DNA of 15,758 nucleotides from Methanobacteriota archaeon (GCA_002714745.1 PAYF01000032.1:3208-18965); one strand, 5' to 3'; counted from the stretch's first letter, positions 1 through 8,117 are shown. Notes: generated by a model not told the origin, from the sequence alone. Program-made: numbers and translations.

Positions 1-1758
1 CGAGTCCAGACTCCAACTCTTGGGTTCATCGTAGAGCGAGAGATCGAAAGAGAGGCACACGTCCCCATCGAATACCATAGCGTGCATGCAGATAGTCATG
101 GCATCAGATTCAATGTTAGATTCCACGAGAAAGACGACAGTGAAGCATGGTTCGATGATTCAGGCAAACATAGGGCAGATAGGACATCTGATGACGACCT
201 AGCCAAATCCACATTCAATGCACTAGATTCTTCTGACCTGATGACTATCACTTCCATTAAGGAAGGAATCACAAAGAGGAATCCCCAACCGCCCTTCACT
301 ACAGACACCATGCTCCAAGCCGGGAGCTCGACCCTGGGATGGTCCGTTTCAAAGACGAGTCGTGTGTCTTCGGCCCTATATCAATCGGGATACGTGACAT
401 ACATCAGAACTGATTCAACTAGGACTAATCCTGCTGCTCGAGATAAAGTCAGACAATATCTTAGAGACAAGTATGGTGATGATTATCTGGGTAAAGGAGT
501 AGTTGGAAAGGATGCCAAGGGCAAGGCGAAAGTCCAAGATGCTCATGAGGCGATTCGTCCAAGTAAGCCGGAAGTTGTATCAATCAATGCCTCGACTGAT
601 GAAAAGAGGCTTTACGCTCTGATTTGGGCACGTTTTGCTGCCAGCCAGATGTCCCAATCCATCAGAGAGAGGCGTGATTTGGAAGCTAATGTAGATGGTT
701 GTGAGAAGCCTCTGCGGGGAACAGCATCTTGGAGAACACATAGCGGATGGGAAGTGGTATTTGAGCAATTCAACGGTAATGTGATGACTAAGCCCCCCAA
801 GGGTGTTCTTGAACAAAATGCCAGTTGGCCCATTGCTCAAAGTGACGACAGTCCTAAGATGGTGACGGATCAAACAAAGCCACCTAGACGATATTCCGAG
901 AGTTCAATTGTTCAGGCTATGAAAAGTGCTGAAATTGGACGTCCTTCTACCTACGTCAGCACCATACAAAAGCTCACTGGTAGAGGATACGTTAATTCAA
1001 ATGGGGGCTCTCTTATTCCAACTGATGATGGTAGAATGTTGTGGACAGATGTAGTTCCATTCTACAATGAACAAGACGGGGATGTTGGCTTGTTCACTCC
1101 AGATTTCACATCACACATGGAAGGGAATCTGGACCTCGTTGAAAACGGATCACAGTTTGCCCCCGAAGTTTGGGACACATTCGTCACCCAATTCAGAGAC
1201 ATGCACAACAATGCTCTGGGTATCAGAAAACAAACTGCTACTCCCAGACAGAAATCTCTGATTGAGTCTCGATTGGTTCATCTTGAGCCCGAAATTAAGG
1301 ATGAGTTGTTGTCAGGGAAGACAATGGCCGAGATAACTGGGGATGAGGCTCGTGCTATCATCGATAAGTTGAAGGAAATTGGAGATAGTATGGGCTACCC
1401 TCCTAGTGAAAAGCAAGCCGCTCTGATTGTCAGACTATCAGACCAATTGGGTATGGGGCTGGATGGGGCGCTTGAACTAGCTGGAGTTAGTGAAATGTCG
1501 GCCTTGACAGGCGGTGGCGAAGGCACTGCAAGCGAGCTAATTGGAAATCTGATTGAGAAGACCAAGGACCTACCCGCGACAGAGTCACAGGTGAATCTCA
1601 TCGAGAAACTCGCTGAGCAGAATGACAAGAAACTCTCCGAGGTACTAGCGACAGTGGGTGCGAGGGATATCTCGGAGTTGACAAAAACTGATGCGAGTGA
1701 TATTATTTCGAAAATGAAGGGGCGCTCAAGGAGACAATCTAGGAGAAGTCGTTCCTAG
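1..1758 (+). CDS. topA: DNA topoisomerase I, bacterial type (3' part; 5' end outside window)
   Basis: Type IA topoisomerase that relaxes negatively supercoiled DNA by single-strand passage through a 5'-phosphotyrosine link. The reading frame is open from base 1 and starts inside the conserved RVQTPTLGFIVERE stretch, so the N-terminal Toprim part lies left of the window. The GTG at base 82 is internal. The catalytic tyrosine is in GYVTYIRTDST (codon 400-402, fragment residue 134). DAHEAIRPSKPE follows, then SAEIGRPSTYVSTIQ and the FTPDFTSHMEGNLD region. These motifs match the bacterial TopA subfamily rather than archaeal topoisomerase III. The usual C-terminal four-cysteine zinc ribbons are absent. 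Three diverged helical repeats (1237-1725) and an Arg/Ser-rich tail (RSRRQSRRSRS) take their place. It is followed after 30 bases by the reductase gene. Family assignment is firm; the role of the tail is unknown. Confidence 0.95.
   Translation, partial: RVQTPTLGFIVEREIEREAHVPIEYHSVHADSHGIRFNVRFHEKDDSEAWFDDSGKHRADRTSDDDLAKSTFNALDSSDLMTITSIKEGITKRNPQPPFTTDTMLQAGSSTLGWSVSKTSRVSSALYQSGYVTYIRTDSTRTNPAARDKVRQYLRDKYGDDYLGKGVVGKDAKGKAKVQDAHEAIRPSKPEVVSINASTDEKRLYALIWARFAASQMSQSIRERRDLEANVDGCEKPLRGTASWRTHSGWEVVFEQFNGNVMTKPPKGVLEQNASWPIAQSDDSPKMVTDQTKPPRRYSESSIVQAMKSAEIGRPSTYVSTIQKLTGRGYVNSNGGSLIPTDDGRMLWTDVVPFYNEQDGDVGLFTPDFTSHMEGNLDLVENGSQFAPEVWDTFVTQFRDMHNNALGIRKQTATPRQKSLIESRLVHLEPEIKDELLSGKTMAEITGDEARAIIDKLKEIGDSMGYPPSEKQAALIVRLSDQLGMGLDGALELAGVSEMSALTGGGEGTASELIGNLIEKTKDLPATESQVNLIEKLAEQNDKKLSEVLATVGARDISELTKTDASDIISKMKGRSRRQSRRSRS
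1237..1725 (+). repeat. Three diverged ~52-58-codon repeats in the TopA C-terminus
   Basis: Three tandem protein-level repeats are encoded at about 1237-1395, 1396-1569 and 1570-1725. Each begins with a Q-containing helix (ATPRQKSLIESRL; PPSEKQAALIVRLSDQLG; PATESQVNLIEKLAEQ). Each then has a linker and a closing helix (TGDEARAIIDKLKEI; GTASELIGNLIEKTK; KTDASDIISKMKG). The pattern 'P-S/T-x-x-Q-x-x-L-I-x-x-L ... A-x-x-I-I-x-x-L/M-K' resembles small helical modules found appended to DNA-handling proteins. They stand where bacterial TopA carries zinc ribbons, so a DNA-binding role is inferred. The copies differ enough that the DNA itself is not an obvious direct repeat. Confidence 0.7.
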
Positions 1759-1788
1759 ATACTGTTCCTAGGTAGGACTCAATAACGG

Positions 1789-3009
1789 ATGGCTGAGAGG
1801 CCTATGCGTATGGATTACGACTTCGTGGTCGTAGGGGCAGGTCCGGTCGGTAGTTTACTCGCTAGGAGATTGTGCGAAGGAGGAGCATCAGTACTGATCA
1901 TCGAGGAACACGCCCAGATTGGAAGACCGTTTCAGTGCGCTGGACTCGTAAATCCTGAAGCAATGGAGATTGTTGGATTGCAAGATACTGTACTCACACC
2001 AATCTGGGGAGCTAGAATTCACGGGCCCTCTGGTGAAGTAGTTTCAATTGGTTCTCCCGATACTGTCAGGACTTGGAGTGTTTGTAGAAAGTTGTTTGAC
2101 GAATCTATACTTGAGTCCGCATTGCAATCTGGAGCAGACCTCTGGCTATCCAGCAAACCAATTTCTGCCGAGCAGGATGATGACACTGTCGGTATCACAA
2201 TCTCCACATCTACTGGAAATGTCGATGTTCGCTGTTCGATGCTTTGCGGGGCAGATGGGGCACACTCATGGGTTAGGCGCAATTTCAGAATGGGTCGCCC
2301 AAAGGAGATGATGATTGGTTTCCAAGTTGAGGTAACTGGATATATCGGAGAAGAAGGTAGGCTCGACATGTACACAGGCTCGGAGATTGCACCGGGATTT
2401 TTTGCTTGGGCTATTCCCTCTGGAGATACTACTAGAATAGGTGCCTGGAGTAAGGCTGACATGTTGCAAGGTAAATCACCTGAACAGCTTCTGGATACTC
2501 TGATGAAGAGTCGACTGTGGACACGAAGGTTCTCTGGATGCAGGGAGGTTGGTCGTTTCTGTGGACCTGTGCCCAGCGGTCTGGTCAGCCGACCTCTTAG
2601 AGGGAGGGTTGCCCTATTCGGAGATGCTGCGGGACTATGTAAGCCAACAACAGGTGGCGGAATAGGACCAGGATTCACTCATGTTGAGGCTCTTGTCCCT
2701 CTACTGTTGCAAAGAACTCTGGGTAATCTAACTCAATCTGGCTTAGAAGCAAGGGTGTCTAAGATTCTTGATCCCATGCGTAAGGATCAATTGAGGGCTA
2801 GAGCACTTAGAGATGCTTTCTTGACTCAAATGGATGATGATGAATTGGACAATGTGTTCTCCGTATGGTCCAAGCCTGATGTCATTGAACTGATTAATGA
2901 AGTCGGCGAGATTGAGAATCCGATTCCCTTGGGAATACGAATGCTTCGTGAAGTACCGGAATTCAGAACCCTTGCAAGGCGTGCAGTCAAGGCTGTATTG
3001 TGGGGTTAA
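1789..3009 (+). CDS. Geranylgeranyl reductase family FAD-dependent oxidoreductase
   Basis: This flavoprotein of 406 residues is of the type that saturates isoprenoid double bonds; archaeal members act on the geranylgeranyl chains of membrane lipids. An N-terminal Rossmann fold is visible with VVGAGPVGS (residues 14-22) and a terminal acidic pair IIEE (37-40). Then come the family motif CAGLV (50-54), GADGAHSWVRR (154-164) and the second FAD motif GDAAG followed by PTTGGGIGPG (278-295). The start is taken as ATG 1789. The ATG codons at 1804 or 1810 would give an N-terminus closer to the family norm (MRMDYDFVVVGAG), and a GAGAGG run lies just before 1804. It follows topA by 30 bases and precedes the next gene by 2 bases, so co-transcription is likely. 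Because mqnC is close by, a role in reducing the menaquinone side chain is a possible alternative. Confidence 0.88.
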   Translation: MAERPMRMDYDFVVVGAGPVGSLLARRLCEGGASVLIIEEHAQIGRPFQCAGLVNPEAMEIVGLQDTVLTPIWGARIHGPSGEVVSIGSPDTVRTWSVCRKLFDESILESALQSGADLWLSSKPISAEQDDDTVGITISTSTGNVDVRCSMLCGADGAHSWVRRNFRMGRPKEMMIGFQVEVTGYIGEEGRLDMYTGSEIAPGFFAWAIPSGDTTRIGAWSKADMLQGKSPEQLLDTLMKSRLWTRRFSGCREVGRFCGPVPSGLVSRPLRGRVALFGDAAGLCKPTTGGGIGPGFTHVEALVPLLLQRTLGNLTQSGLEARVSKILDPMRKDQLRARALRDAFLTQMDDDELDNVFSVWSKPDVIELINEVGEIENPIPLGIRMLREVPEFRTLARRAVKAVLWG

Positions 3010-3011
3010 TC

Positions 3012-4100
3012 ATGTTCCGATCGGTACAGAGATTGAGGTTTCCTCCCTTCGAGCACGCCAGTATGGACCCTCAGGGAGTCTCAATGATCGAGGTAGTAAT
3101 CGAGTCAGAACATAGACCGCCCCCTGCATTCTCAATCGGACAAGATGATGATTGGAAGGTGGAATGGAGATCATTGAAGACAGATGATGGATTTTCGACC
3201 CTATCTTGTGAGGTTTCGAGAGAACCTTTTGATTTCATCATGAGAACTAGAAATGGATGGTATATCGAGCCTGATCCTCTTCACTCAATAGCCAGAAAGG
3301 CGATTAGACCAGCGGTCGTGATAATCATTCTATCACTGCTTATCCACACTCTTGAACCCGGATTGGTTGCAAGTGGTTTGTTATCAGAATCATTCGCAGG
3401 CTCATACCGAATTGGCCCTCTGGACTATCCCAAACTCCTCTTCTTCTCATTCCCTCTGTTCATTGTACCTATCATGTTCAGGATTATTGCAAATCTGCGC
3501 GATATCAGGAGTCAGAACCGATACATCTCTTCCCCTCTGGAAGACATTTCAGTGTCAATGCAGGTAGATGGTAACGGTGTAGAGTTATTTTTCCAAGACA
3601 TCCCTGTAGATGTGATGCCAAATAGGGCTAGGATGCAAGTTGGAATGATTGTGCCAGAGAGAGAGAAAATGCTCGAAGCCTTGGGGAGAGAGGAAGGTAA
3701 GCAATCGGCACCGGGAATGTCGACTCTTCTACCTGATAGGAGAATTGCTGCAGGAGAGGAGCTAGGGACAGGTGTTGGTGAGTCGATACCATTGGCAGTA
3801 TCCCATCCGAGATTACTTCTGCTGGAGCCACTCAGAGTAATGGACTCCGGAGATTGGGTAGACTTGACGAGCACAACTACCAGATTTACCCTACCTGGGC
3901 CGAGTCAAATGTGGCCCGGTTCAATTTACTCCGCCCTAATTGCGATACACTGGGAGATTGTTGTTGATGCTGTGAGGGACGACGGTACTAGGATGAAATG
4001 GGTTATGCCAATTCTAATTCCTGACCGAGAAGGTCTTGATCCGATAGTCAAATTACCGGTACGAAGTGGAAGAATCGAGTCATCCGATCAATTAGGCTGA
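3012..4100 (+). CDS. Unrecognised membrane protein with two TM helices and possible arrestin-like C-terminal fold
   Basis: I do not recognise a named family. From ATG 3012 the product is about 362 residues; GTG 3000, overlapping the reductase stop, and ATG 3063 are other possible starts. The N-terminal ~90 residues are polar and beta-rich. Two hydrophobic segments follow: AIRPAVVIIILSLLIHTL (~97-114) and KLLFFSFPLFIVPIMFRII (~141-159). A long soluble C-terminal region comes after these. Near its end the stretch SIYSALIAIHWEIVVDAV followed by DDGTRMKWVMPILIP resembles the last strands of arrestin/Vps26-like beta-sandwich domains ('x-I-x-W-x-I-x-x-x-x-D'). That resemblance is weak and inferred. 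Two bases separate it from the upstream reductase gene, and its last 13 bases overlap the 3' end of mqnC on the other strand. Confidence 0.75.
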   Translation: MFRSVQRLRFPPFEHASMDPQGVSMIEVVIESEHRPPPAFSIGQDDDWKVEWRSLKTDDGFSTLSCEVSREPFDFIMRTRNGWYIEPDPLHSIARKAIRPAVVIIILSLLIHTLEPGLVASGLLSESFAGSYRIGPLDYPKLLFFSFPLFIVPIMFRIIANLRDIRSQNRYISSPLEDISVSMQVDGNGVELFFQDIPVDVMPNRARMQVGMIVPEREKMLEALGREEGKQSAPGMSTLLPDRRIAAGEELGTGVGESIPLAVSHPRLLLLEPLRVMDSGDWVDLTSTTTRFTLPGPSQMWPGSIYSALIAIHWEIVVDAVRDDGTRMKWVMPILIPDREGLDPIVKLPVRSGRIESSDQLG

Positions 4101-5254
4101 ATCGGAGGGGGCGAGAAGTTCTCTTCATCGATTGTTTCCGTGTCAAGAAGATTGTAATCAGAATCTCGTTTTACTGGAACGAATCCGGCCCTTGAGACGA
4201 TTAACTGAAGTTCTCTCTCGGAAGCACTTGTCTTTGTAGTTCCAGAAGATGATACGACGTTTTCTTCCATCATGGTAGAACCGATATCATCAGCCCCTGC
4301 GAATAATGCCATCTGAGCTATTTTGGTTCCCATTGTAGGCCAAGAAGCTTGGATGTGTTTGATGTTGTCAAAAAACAAACGAGATATAGCAACATGCCTG
4401 AGATATTCGTTCGAGCCGGCACCAAGAGTGTACTTATTCGTACCACTCTCTCTTCGTCCTAGTGAATTGTTCTCTAACATAACCGGCCACGAAATGAAAG
4501 ACGTGAAGCCTACTGAACCTCTAGACAAGGCTTCGTCCTGTAATTCTCTGACTTTACCCATATGCTCTAATCGGTGCAAATTGGTCTCTCCAAAGCCAAT
4601 CACATTGGTAGCAGAAGTTGTCAGACCCAACTCTTGGGCCTCTCGCATAACTTGCAACCAATTCTCAGCTGAACCCTTCTTCGGTGAGATATCTAGGCGA
4701 ACCTCATCAACCAACATCTCTGCACCCCCTCCTGGCAAACCATGCATCCCTGCAGCACGAAGCTCTTCGAGGACCTGATTGGTCGATAATCCACAGATAT
4801 CAGATATCCCTTCGATCTCTATTGGTGAAAAGCAATCTAAATCTATTGATGGATGCCTAATTCTTAATTCACGAATCAGATCTGTATACCACTCAAGAAC
4901 AAGGTCGGGATGTACTCCTCCTTGCATGAGTATTCTCGAACCTCCGATTTCCTCCAATTGTGTAATCCTCTCGCTAATTTGGTCCACGGTCTGTAGGTAC
5001 GTCTCAGGGTGCCCGGGTGGCCTGTAGAATGAACAGAACTGACAATTGATGGTGCATACATTGGTATAATTCACGTTTCTATCAACTAAGTAAGTCACAT
5101 GATTGCCAGGGACTCTTAGTCTGCGGTGGATGGAAGCTACATGCATTAACTCAGTGAGGTTGGCTTCCTGATACAATACGAGTGCGTCTTCGATACTGAG
5201 ACGTGGCGGAGAATCTTCAGATTGAGATTGCAGGATTTCCTGGCATTGGGACAA
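4088..5254 (-). CDS. mqnC: Cyclic dehypoxanthinyl futalosine synthase (radical SAM), MqnC
   Basis: Radical SAM enzyme that cyclises dehypoxanthine futalosine in the futalosine route to menaquinone. The 388-residue product has the cluster motif CTINCQFC (Cys67, 71, 74; CX3CX2C) inside YLVDRNVNYTNVCTIN. It then has LMQGGVHPDL, LPGGGAEMLVDEVR, ATNVIGFGET and QASWPTMGTKIAQMALF, ending with GSTMMEENVV. The GGGAE form (CofH has GTAAE), the IxASW segment and the MxEENVV segment separate MqnC from the related F420 enzyme CofH. The start is a TTG at 5254, chosen because the N-terminal helix RLSIEDALVL belongs to the family, no ATG lies before it, and an AGGGGTGAG element sits just upstream. pepP ends 4 bases before it, so the two are probably translationally coupled. 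The 3' end overlaps the convergent membrane protein gene by 13 bp. Confidence 0.9.
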   Translation of the reverse strand: MSQCQEILQSQSEDSPPRLSIEDALVLYQEANLTELMHVASIHRRLRVPGNHVTYLVDRNVNYTNVCTINCQFCSFYRPPGHPETYLQTVDQISERITQLEEIGGSRILMQGGVHPDLVLEWYTDLIRELRIRHPSIDLDCFSPIEIEGISDICGLSTNQVLEELRAAGMHGLPGGGAEMLVDEVRLDISPKKGSAENWLQVMREAQELGLTTSATNVIGFGETNLHRLEHMGKVRELQDEALSRGSVGFTSFISWPVMLENNSLGRRESGTNKYTLGAGSNEYLRHVAISRLFFDNIKHIQASWPTMGTKIAQMALFAGADDIGSTMMEENVVSSSGTTKTSASERELQLIVSRAGFVPVKRDSDYNLLDTETIDEENFSPPPIQPN

Positions 5255-5257
5255 GTA

Positions 5258-5266
5258 CTCACCCCT
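5258..5266 (-). promoter_or_regulatory. Ribosome binding site of mqnC, overlapping the pepP stop codon
   Basis: On the minus strand the bases read AGGGGTGAG, close to the archaeal Shine-Dalgarno core GGAGGTGA, and end 3 bases before the TTG start. The TGA inside it (5261-5259) is the stop codon of pepP. A terminating ribosome would therefore sit on the initiation site of mqnC. This supports both the TTG start and translational coupling. Confidence 0.6.
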
Positions 5267-6563
5267 CTTGCCCGATAATTGCCTCCATTTCGGAGATTTC
5301 CTTGGGACAGGATGAAGTTAGAACCACCGGGCCGTCCTTGGTGATTAGTACGTCATCTTCGATTCTAACTCCGATTCCAGCATACCTCTCAGGGATTTCG
5401 ACGTCTGTTCGCCAACTGCCGAAGTACAAACCTGGTTCGACAGTCACAATCATCCCTGGTCGGAGTACAGGCCCTGGATCATCATCACCTTGTCTGCCTC
5501 CACCTACGTCATGAACATCGAGTCCTAGGAAGTGGCCTGTTCCGTGCATGAAGTAATTACGATATGGGCCATCAAACTCCAAAGGGTCTCCGATTGCTTC
5601 ATCTAGGGTACAATCAAGAATTCCGAGTTCGATTAGGCCCTCAGCGATTACTCTAGATGCGGCTTCATGGAAGGCTACCCATCTGGCTCCGGGTTGACAT
5701 GCTTCGATTGCAGCAATCTGTGACTTCAGTACTAATTCGTAAATCTCCCTTTGAGCATCAGAAAACCTGCCATTAACAGGCCACGTGCGAGTGATATCTG
5801 ATGCATAGCCATCGACCTCGCAACCTGCATCGATGAGGACCAAATCCCCATCGCCAACGGGGTCGCGGTTTGAGTTGTAGTGCAGTATTGCAGCGTTCTC
5901 TCCGCCACCTACTATCGAAGGATATGCCCATTGTGAGCGATTTGAAGCGAAGCACGACTCAATTACAGATTGCAAATGCCATTCGCCAACTCCGGGTACA
6001 CCGGCCTTCATCGCTTGGATATGTGCCTGCGAGGCGAGTTCGGCCGACTTACTCATTAGTTCGATCTCGGCATCCGTTTTGATTACCCTAAGTGAATCAA
6101 GATTCGGTTTTGGGTCTGCAATCTCCTTACCGCAGTCGGCCAACAACGAATCAATCTTAGAATTCATGCCAGTAATAGAGAATACATGATTACAATCCTC
6201 AAGCAGAGGAGATAGTAATTTGTCTAAGTCATCAATAGAATGAGCATTGTCCACAGGCCAGTCTCTGGCAGCTCCCTCAGGGCCTGCCCTCCTTCCTTCC
6301 CAAATCTCTGATTTAGTATCCCTAGGCAAAACGAACAGGGATGTTGTCCATTCTCCTCCAGAATTACTTGCCATCCAAACAGAATCGGACTCTGTCCAAC
6401 CACATAGATAGAGCATGTATGAGTTCGCTCTGAATGGGTAATGAGTATCGTTTGACCTGATGGATTTAGGATTAGTTGGGATTAGTACAAGAGAGTTATC
6501 TGGCAATTCGCCTAGAAAGGCGGATTGTCTATTCGAATACTCTGATTCAGAGAAAGTTAGCAC
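5259..6563 (-). CDS. pepP: Xaa-Pro aminopeptidase (M24B)
   Basis: Dimetal aminopeptidase that removes an N-terminal residue preceding proline, normally cytosolic. Its 434 residues match Escherichia coli PepP along nearly their whole length. The aminopeptidase-P N-terminal domain (HYPFRANSYMLYLCGW, 41-56; IWEGRRAG, 87-94) is followed by the pita-bread catalytic domain. All five metal ligands are in place: Asp245 and Asp256 (IDAG... SDITRTWP), His344 (MHGTGHFLGLDVHD), Glu376 (TVEPGLY) and Glu402 (RIEDD). The start is GTG 6563: an in-frame stop lies at 6617-6615, no ATG occurs in between, and GAGGA sits 7 bases upstream. It follows the PKD protein gene by 47 bases and precedes mqnC by 4. Together with the secreted M6 protease elsewhere in the window it fits a proteolytic, peptide-using lifestyle. 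Confidence 0.95.
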   Translation of the reverse strand: MLTFSESEYSNRQSAFLGELPDNSLVLIPTNPKSIRSNDTHYPFRANSYMLYLCGWTESDSVWMASNSGGEWTTSLFVLPRDTKSEIWEGRRAGPEGAARDWPVDNAHSIDDLDKLLSPLLEDCNHVFSITGMNSKIDSLLADCGKEIADPKPNLDSLRVIKTDAEIELMSKSAELASQAHIQAMKAGVPGVGEWHLQSVIESCFASNRSQWAYPSIVGGGENAAILHYNSNRDPVGDGDLVLIDAGCEVDGYASDITRTWPVNGRFSDAQREIYELVLKSQIAAIEACQPGARWVAFHEAASRVIAEGLIELGILDCTLDEAIGDPLEFDGPYRNYFMHGTGHFLGLDVHDVGGGRQGDDDPGPVLRPGMIVTVEPGLYFGSWRTDVEIPERYAGIGVRIEDDVLITKDGPVVLTSSCPKEISEMEAIIGQEG

Positions 6564-6570
6564 CGTGCAA

Positions 6571-6575
6571 TCCTC
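6571..6575 (-). promoter_or_regulatory. Ribosome binding site of pepP
   Basis: The minus strand reads GAGGA 7 bases upstream of the GTG start of pepP. It supports the GTG as initiation codon, which is also the only standard start after the in-frame stop. Confidence 0.5.
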
Positions 6576-6610
6576 AGCATCGGTCCACAGGGGGTTGTTT
6601 ATGAGGGATT

Positions 6611-8068
6611 CTACTTATCAGAGTCAGAGTCCCATGTAGGAATTCCTGTAGATTCGTCGGTAGAACGGTATCTAAGGAATATAGCTGACAGCATGAATAG
6701 TGCAGAGACCAAGAGAACAATCACTGAGTAAGGCAGTGGTTCTGAGGAATCGGGGTGTATCAGAAGGACGGAGATACTAGAAAATTCATCATCATCGTCA
6801 ATAACGTCCAAAGTCAATACACATGATTCCAGTTCTGTCTCTTCCGGCCAAGTCAGCGTTCTCTGGCATCCTTCGTACATTGGTTCGTAGTCAATCTTCC
6901 AGACGCACCTAAGACTTGCTAAATCGTTATCTGAATCACTTGAGCCGGAGGCATCTAATTCCCATCCATCATCAACGCTTAGCCTGATGGTTCCTCCATC
7001 AATCATTGACGTTCCAGAAACTGATGCTACAGCACTGGGTATCTGATTCTCAATTACGAAATCATAAACTGTAGTGGAAGAAACTCCTCCTGAATCCGTA
7101 AGCCTCAGTGTGAGAGTATAGTTACCTCCGCTGTCGGCTGGTAGTGAATAAGTTCCACCCCCAATCTGGATGTTTAGCGGAGTCTGGCCGCTATGCGAGG
7201 GTTTGCGTAATACCCACATGTACTCCATTCCCTCTCTGCCCCAGTATGGGTCATCTGATGAACTAGCATCGAAGGATATCTCACCTGAATACTCTACGAA
7301 ATAGGAATCTCCGACTATGGAAACATACGGAGGGGCATTGTTGACTCTAATGCCCACACACTGCTGTGCGAAAGCTACCTCAGAAGGATCATAGTTTTCG
7401 ACATAAAGAGAATACCAGCCATCCTCCAATAAAGAAATGTTGAGAGTAGTGGAGAAATCTCCAGAAGGGCTGATTACAGACAGTAATTGGGTCGTGTCCG
7501 AGTCTCCTTCCTCAGAGCATGCTTGTACTGAACTAATAGCAGGATAAGTGAAAAATCTGGTCTCGGAATCTGCCCACACTGTCGGATGAAAACTCCAACC
7601 GGTGACAATGAGAGTTTCATGGGCCCAGTCAGCATAGCCGGGAGAATAGATTTGCAACCCGGAACGCATTGTGTCTCCGATGAAAATCACTCTGGTGTCG
7701 CTCCAACTCGATTCTTGGAAAGTGACTGTAATTGTGAAGTAGCAAGTACAGACTGGAATTTCGGCTAAATCCAAGTCGGTGTGCCATGACCAGAGTATTC
7801 TATCGTTCTGCGAATCCAACTCCTGAATAGTGTCTGTGAGATCTCCGGTAAGTGACAGAATGTCAGATACCATCGACCACCCTACAGAATCGGGAATTGA
7901 GTCGAATTCTATTGAGCCGGATAGTGAAATTGATTCATTGGCAGATAAACCATTTTCGAAGTCGAATCCAATGATTGCAGGATCTTCAGTCTCAGCGACT
8001 GCGGAGGGTGAGACGACCAGTAATGGAGCTATCAGCAGCATCGTTGCCACTATCTGTCTCAATCTCAT
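6611..8068 (-). CDS. Secreted, C-terminally anchored PKD-domain surface protein
   Basis: Envelope protein of 485 residues, probably displayed outside the membrane; the specific function is unknown. The N-terminus (MRLRQIVATMLLIAPLLVV...) is a Sec-type signal peptide with a good cleavage site after AVA at about residue 25. Two regions have PKD-like beta-sandwich character: NAPPYVSIVG...SFDASSSDD to YDFVIENQ (~243-342), and a second one with the typical ELDASGSSDSDNDL motif and CVLTLDVIDDDDE (~343-440). The N-terminal half is also beta-rich, with several cysteines (VCTCYF). A hydrophobic helix SVIVLLVSALFMLSAIFL (~448-465) and a short polar tail end the protein, giving a stop-transfer anchor. 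No protease or sugar-hydrolase motif is visible. The start is ATG 8068. It lies 49 bases after the kinase gene. Confidence 0.85.
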   Translation of the reverse strand: MRLRQIVATMLLIAPLLVVSPSAVAETEDPAIIGFDFENGLSANESISLSGSIEFDSIPDSVGWSMVSDILSLTGDLTDTIQELDSQNDRILWSWHTDLDLAEIPVCTCYFTITVTFQESSWSDTRVIFIGDTMRSGLQIYSPGYADWAHETLIVTGWSFHPTVWADSETRFFTYPAISSVQACSEEGDSDTTQLLSVISPSGDFSTTLNISLLEDGWYSLYVENYDPSEVAFAQQCVGIRVNNAPPYVSIVGDSYFVEYSGEISFDASSSDDPYWGREGMEYMWVLRKPSHSGQTPLNIQIGGGTYSLPADSGGNYTLTLRLTDSGGVSSTTVYDFVIENQIPSAVASVSGTSMIDGGTIRLSVDDGWELDASGSSDSDNDLASLRCVWKIDYEPMYEGCQRTLTWPEETELESCVLTLDVIDDDDEFSSISVLLIHPDSSEPLPYSVIVLLVSALFMLSAIFLRYRSTDESTGIPTWDSDSDK

Positions 8069-8117
8069 GATGCTGTGGCAATCCCGGCTGGTAATGAAAC
8101 CGATGCATAGTTGATTT

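Noticed and set aside
1751..1771. Two copies of GTTCCTAG (1751-1758 and 1764-1771) around the topA stop codon.
   Set aside because: An 8-base direct repeat with one copy partly in coding sequence; no pairing, promoter or binding-site context supports a function.
2019..2678. A 219-codon open frame on the minus strand.
   Set aside because: It lies wholly within the plus-strand reductase gene, whose FAD motifs are clear; the antisense protein has no recognisable motif and is Pro/Ser-rich as expected for a shadow frame.
4323..4778. A 151-codon plus-strand frame opposite mqnC.
   Set aside because: Antisense to well-supported MqnC motifs and without family features.
4088..5254. CofH (F420 biosynthesis) as the identity of the radical SAM protein.
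   Set aside because: The GGGAE motif, the QASW segment and the MMEENVV segment follow MqnC, whereas CofH has GTAAE and a different C-terminal half.
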